Assembly: GCA_019448385.1 (NCBI GenBank)
Contig: JAGTXO010000011.1
Span: forward strand, 524,001-588,000
Length of the DNA: 64,000 nt
Source of the DNA: Diacronema lutheri
Taxonomy: Eukaryota; Haptophyta; Pavlovophyceae; Pavlovales; Pavlovaceae
Direction of reading: 5' to 3'
The notes beneath the pieces were generated by a model. That model was not told where the DNA came from. It did not search any database and was given only the letters and a program-made list of their open reading frames with translations. The position numbers and the translations under genes are program-made. Below are positions 63,001 to 64,000 of this stretch, piece after piece (the first letter of the stretch is position 1; the number at the start of each line of letters is the position of its first letter).

Positions 63001-64000
63001 GAGTACAAGAGCAACCAGGGCAACGAGCCGCCCCTCCTCTGCTCCGACATTGACGACCACCTCACGACCAAGGCCTTTGGCGCCGAGGGCGCCGACGCGT
63101 GCGAGTGCGCGCACGAGTCCTTTGTGCTCGTCGGCGCGGGCGGGACCGCGCAGTGCCTCTGCCCCGCGGGGACGGGGTACGACAGCGTCGCGCAGGCCTG
63201 CTGCCCATGCCCGCTCGGCACCTTCAAGCCGCTGCTCGCGCTCGAGGCGTGCACGGCGTGCGCCGCGACCGATGAGCACCTCACCACGTTCGTGCACGGC
63301 GCGACCGCGCTCGAGCAGTGCGTGTGCGAGCACCCGTCGCTCGTGCGCGTCGACGACGGCGCGGGCGGCGTCAGCTGCCAGTGCGGCGCGGGCATGCAGC
63401 TCGACGCGGCCAACGGCGTGTGCGAGCCGTGCCCGCCCGGTACGTTCAAGGCGACGACGGGCAACGAGCGGTGCGTCTCGTGCACCAAGCTGCAGGAGGC
63501 GATCCCGGAGCCGCCGGCCGCAGGCGGCGGCGCGAACGCGACGGCGCCCACCGGCGGCGCGACCGCTCCGCACCTCGCGCTGCAGAGCAGCACGACGCAG
63601 TGCTCGTGCGAGAACTTTGGCTACTCGATCGTCGCCGACGGCGCGGGCGGCCGGCGCTGCCTTTGCCCCGAAGGCGCGGGCTACGACGATGACGACCGCA
63701 CGTGCTCGCCGTGCGCGGCCGGCTCATACAAGACGTCCACCGCCAACCGCGCGTGCACGCCGTGCGCGCCCGGCTCGTTCCGGTCGTACGAGGGCGCGTC
63801 GAGCTGCGAGCGGTGCGAGGCCGGCTTCTTCGGGCCGGATGAGGGCCAGGCCTCGTGCCGCCGCCGGTGCCCCGAGCACACCTTCAGCTTTGCGGGCGCG
63901 GCCGAGTGCACGCCGTGCGGCCGGCCGACCGTGCCGATGGGCGGCGGCAACTGCTCGAGCGGCAACTTCAACGGGCCGAGCGCCGGCTGGTGGTCGTGGC
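54007..64000 (+). CDS. Giant secreted proline-rich, Cys-rich surface protein (3' end outside window)
   Basis: One open frame from ATG 54007 to the right edge without stop or needed intron: at least 3,331 residues. Signal peptide MPHARALLALVALAPGARA. N-terminal module LSALCSATSPDQPGVVTWFL, GVPQNCAFNKW and a sushi-like CGAGAFSGFYCPAAC (near residue 279) are paralogous to the protein at 41-45 kb. A fibronectin-III-like unit lies near 492-588 (RTYTVRARAVNSAGESAPSS). Five Pro-Pro-Ser-Pro tracts follow (about 595-790, 847-1064, 1164-1349, 1402-2084, 2138-2760), separated by three paired-Cys modules (TGCSDTKADNYNSLVV, ESCIYYGCTDSNAWNYDSSA) and one beta-sandwich-like domain (1065-1163, VRFHRPAYHYGENQRVIWQY). 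From 2761 on, a GCC2/GCC3 (ephrin-receptor/TNFR-like) Cys-rich array: CEPCVAGEYKEAASDGSCSR, CEPCPPGTFKATTGNERC and similar units every 50-100 residues. Likely an extracellular matrix, scale or adhesion protein; a membrane anchor may lie beyond the edge. Confidence 0.85.
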   Translation, partial: MPHARALLALVALAPGARAHLSALCSATSPDQPGVVTWFLATYHDHPRFTPGKMHVVPPDGSSHTFNFNNWCDAGSMDLVADYDAYVRSLLYAAPFGSSSLACSTKDVPGNAALGKIVGPQHHVTCYTEWDDGTAPESGGYGTWVRPQSTSAGVPQNCAFNKWISASSYWWMRGQNVDAVTWYYNTFVGWTTGTYQIWTSDYDDKLRSSAEYCSGCTSSQPMTNEPNKYPCKMGFERALGDDLPKAILVGTSVADGGAECGPLPALPNVVASSVQTCGAGAFSGFYCPAACQPGYNPSGKLVCSNGQWAGGFACSSAVSCIRPDRSAGSCPSFSYSASRATVVDSDESSSSQKTRYFTVSPWVAGLRIVIDYKVGREVNLRGFANVDIITDVRGRLTVRVQTTPGAGNTFELTTRGTLPRPTITCEQQDLVPYIVGVSGAQCDMYTAAGTTCRAQCDSENGEWGAGAVRCQTDGRWAVVPADPATCYAGGDTVPPPPRLVRIMPNEQGSGMRLILLSPLDDGVTRSSIVEYRFEVSPSGSLVCPTYVGTTPPDAGIVCSGADASRTYTVRARAVNSAGESAPSSPLTFMRSASPPPPSPSPPPNSPPPPSPSPPPPKPPPSPPPPAPPPSPPPPNPPPSPPPPKPPPSPPPPNPPPSPPPPNPPPSPPPPRPPPSPPPPAPPPSPPPPRPPPSPPPPRPPPSPPPPNPPPSPPPPSPPPSPPPPAPPPSPPPPRPPPSPPPPRPPPSPPPPSPPPSPPPPSPPPSPPPPAPPPSPPPPSPAPPPSPPPSPPPPTGCAETGADNFDSRAVINLPTACIYYGCTDPLAANFDSTATQGDVGRCQYRPPPSPPPPPSPPPSPPPSPSPPPSPPPPRPPPSPPPPRPPPSPPPPRPPPSPPPPRPPPSPPPPRPPPSPPPPSPPPSPPPPSPPPSPPPPRPPPSPPPPSPPPSPPPPRPPPSPPPPAPPPSPPPPSPPPSPPPPAPPPSPPPPAPPPSPPPPRPPPSPPPPSPPPSPPPPRPPPSPPPPTPPPSPPPPRPPPSPPPPSPPPSPPPPRPPPNPPPSPPPLLVATVRFHRPAYHYGENQRVIWQYDARQVDSSNWIGIFEPGADPSRASSATPIHVNAPTASGAMDLGALVQAPGHYPTALFAEPDRTLIALTVLHVVSRPRPPPSPPTPPPSPPPRPPPRPPPSPPPSPPRPPPSPPPRSPPRPPPRPPPRPPPSPPPSPPPPSPPPSPPPSPPPSPPPSPPPSLPPAPPPSPPPSPPPPSPPPSPPPSPPPSPPPSPPPSPPPSSPPSPPPSPPPPSPPPSPPPPSPPPSPPPPSPPPSPPPPRPPPSPPPPRPPPSPPPSPPPPTGCSDTKADNYNSLVVIHVTESCIYYGCTDSNAWNYDSSATSEGTVLCAYSPPPSPPSPPPPSPAPPSPPPSPPPSPPPSPPPSPPPSPPPSPPPSPPPSPPPSPPPSPPPSPPPSPPPSPPPSPPPSPPPSPPPSPPPSPPPSPPPSPPPSPPPSPPPSLPPSPPPSPPPSPPPSPPPSPPPSPPPSPPPSPPPMPPPSPPPSPPPSPPPSPPPSPPPSPPPSPPPSPPPSPPPSPPPSPPPSPPPSPPPSPPPSPPPSPPPSPPPSPPPSPPPSPPPSPPPSPPPSPPPSPPPSPPPSPPPSPPPSPPPSPPPSPPPSPPPSPPPSPPPSPPPSPPPRPPPSPPPSPPPSPPPSPPPSPPPSPPPSPPPSPPPSPPPSPPPSPPPSPPPSPPPSPPPSPPPSPPPSPPPSPPPSPPPSPPPSPPPSPPPSPPPSPPPSPPPSPPPSPPPSPPPSPPPSPPPSPPPRPPPSPPPSPPPSPPPSPPPSPPPSPPPSPPPSPPPSPPPSPPPSPPPSPPPSPPPSPPPSPPPSPPPSPPPMPPPSPPPSPPPSPPPSPPPSPPPSPPPSPPPSPPPSPPPSPPPSPPPSPPPSPPPSPPPSPPPIPPPSPPPSSPPLPPPSPPPSPPPSPPPSPPPSPPPSPPPSPPPSPPPSPPPSPPPSPPPSPPPSPPPSPPPSPPPSPPPSPPPSPPPPSPPPSPPPSPPPSPPPRPPPSPPPASPPSPPPSPPPSPPPPTGCSDPVADNYNSLVVIHVTESCIYYGCTDSNAWNFDSSANVLNATLEPCHYSPPPKPPSPQPSPPPSPPPSPPPSPPPSPPPPSPPPSPPPSPPPSPPPSPPPSPPPSPPPSPPPSPPPSPPPIPPPSPPPSPPPAPPPSPPPSPPPSPPPSPPPSPPPSPPPSPPPSPPPSPPPSPPPSPPPSPPPSPPPSPPPSPPPSPPPSPPPSPPPSPPPSPPPSPPPSPPPSPPPSPPPSPPPSPPPSPPPSPPPSPPPSPPPSPPPSPPPSPPPSPPPSPPPSPPPSPPPSPPPSPPPSPPPSPPPSPPPSPPPSTPPSPPPSPPPSPPPSPPPSPPPSPPPSPPPSPPPSPPPSPPPSPPPSPPPSPPPSPPPSPPPSPPPSPPPSPPPSPPPSPPPSPPPSPPPSPPPSPPPSPPPSPPPSPPPSPPPSPPPSPPPSPPPSPPPSPPPSPPPSPPPSPPPSPPPSPPPSPPPSPPPSPPPSPPPSPPPSPPPSPPPSPPPSPPPSPPPSSPPSPPPSPPPSPPPSPPPSPPPSPPPSPPPSPPPSPPPSPPPSPPPSPPPSPPPSPPPSPPPSPPPSPPPSPPPSPPPSPPPSPPPSPPPSPPPSPPPSPPPSPPPSPPPSPPPSPPPSPPPSPPPSLPPSPPPSPPPSPPPSPPPSPPPSPPPSPPPSPPPSPPPLCLPGEFLADGCEPCALGTYKDVRGNGGCSACSLIHPELTTLADGAADADECVPPTRAYTKVGSGRNATVVCSAGHTRGARSGACEPCVAGEYKEAASDGSCSRCDAIDELLVGTQPGATSADSCMCQHESFVALGAGESKRCACATGSGLSGDGRGRECVQCVKGTFSAALDLSACEDCAQIHPALTTFAAGAVSVDDCVCKPIFLTNGTGYDKECNCPSGYVYLPELAACRPTRPGEYKSNQGNEPPLLCSDIDDHLTTKAFGAEGADACECAHESFVLVGAGGTAQCLCPAGTGYDSVAQACCPCPLGTFKPLLALEACTACAATDEHLTTFVHGATALEQCVCEHPSLVRVDDGAGGVSCQCGAGMQLDAANGVCEPCPPGTFKATTGNERCVSCTKLQEAIPEPPAAGGGANATAPTGGATAPHLALQSSTTQCSCENFGYSIVADGAGGRRCLCPEGAGYDDDDRTCSPCAAGSYKTSTANRACTPCAPGSFRSYEGASSCERCEAGFFGPDEGQASCRRRCPEHTFSFAGAAECTPCGRPTVPMGGGNCSSGNFNGPSAGWWSW
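55790..57197 (+). repeat. Proline-rich coding tracts I and II
   Basis: CCG/AGC-based repeats coding Ser-Pro-Pro-Pro-Pro units with varied fifth residues (Arg, Asn, Ala, Lys), interrupted at 56377-56534 by the first paired-Cys module (TGCAETGADNFDSRAV). The complementary strand is G-rich and likely to form quadruplexes. Confidence 0.9.
57497..58053 (+). repeat. Proline-rich coding tract III
   Basis: Begins with Arg-Pro-Pro-Pro variants and becomes pure Ser-Pro-Pro-Pro toward 58.0 kb, placed between the beta-sandwich-like domain and the second paired-Cys module. Confidence 0.9.
58081..58180 (+). repeat. Duplicated paired-Cys module, copy 1
   Basis: 100 bases nearly identical to 60280-60379 (one A/T difference seen), offset 2,199 bases, a multiple of three. 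Codes ADNYNSLVVIHVTESCIYYG and onward. Shows that a module plus the tract after it was duplicated recently. Confidence 0.92.
58212..60258 (+). repeat. Proline-rich coding tract IV
   Basis: About 680 residues, almost wholly Ser-Pro-Pro-Pro units of 12 bases with synonymous changes (agc, agt, tct, tca). A stretch at about 59135-59255 recurs at 61961-62080, in frame, offset 2,826 bases. Confidence 0.93.
60280..60379 (+). repeat. Duplicated paired-Cys module, copy 2
   Basis: Partner of 58081-58180; differs at one base (Tyr to Phe in NAWNFDSSA). After it the sequence diverges at once (VLNATLEPCHYSPPP). Confidence 0.92.
60418..62287 (+). repeat. Proline-rich coding tract V
   Basis: About 620 residues of Ser-Pro-Pro-Pro units, shares blocks with tract IV, and ends at the start of the Cys-rich array (LCLPGEFLADGCEPCALGTY). 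Confidence 0.93.

Overview
This is nuclear DNA of a very GC-rich, intron-containing, flagellated microbial eukaryote. I infer an alga of haptophyte type. The reasons are the extreme GC of the coding DNA, introns that mostly begin GTGCG with some GC-AG introns, secreted proteins with very long Pro-Pro-Ser-Pro tracts, and a flagellar gene set (IFT122, an AXDND1-like protein, an Sfi1-like protein). The species cannot be fixed from the sequence alone. Genes are packed head-to-head or tail-to-tail, often 50-100 bases apart. Exon limits were worked out by hand from reading frame, splice signals and remembered family sequences.

Region by region: 1-2721 (-) ubiquitin-specific protease, cut by the left edge; 2818-7673 (+) AXDND1-like axonemal protein; 7834-8631 (-) TVP38/TMEM64 membrane protein; 9010-10401 (-) PRCC-family protein; 10458-12782 (+) PX-domain protein; 12929-14670 (-) GAPN-like aldehyde dehydrogenase; 14823-24092 (-) IFT122 in about 20 exons whose introns hold five different tandem repeats and long homopolymers; 24183-25010 (+) DNAJB12-type ER J-protein.

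From about 25.4 to 33.2 kb the DNA is clearly less GC-rich. It holds a large, almost perfect inverted repeat (arms 26500-29036 and 30897-33495, spacer 1860 bases). The outer end of the right arm is the 3' end of the separase gene (33215-40856, -). The left arm is a mirror copy carrying only the last part of separase, and both arms carry a piggyBac-like transposase piece.

The right third encodes cell-surface and other genes: 40952-45227 (-) a fibronectin-III/proline-rich transmembrane protein; 45406-46772 (+) a GT8 glycosyltransferase; 46829-47737 (-) a second PX protein; 47826-49802 (+) a coiled-coil protein with Sfi1-like Trp repeats; 50281-52982 (+) an ABCB half-transporter; 53030-53915 (-) an isochorismatase-like hydrolase; and from 54007 to the right edge (+) one uninterrupted open frame of more than 3,330 codons. 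That last gene encodes a giant secreted protein that shares its N-terminal module set with the 41-45 kb protein and adds five proline-rich tracts, paired-Cys GC-D modules and a GCC2/GCC3-like Cys-rich region.

The genes do not form one pathway. Two loose groups stand out: cilium/basal body/cell division (AXDND1-like, IFT122, Sfi1-like, separase) and cell surface/secretion (the two proline-rich ectodomain proteins and GT8).
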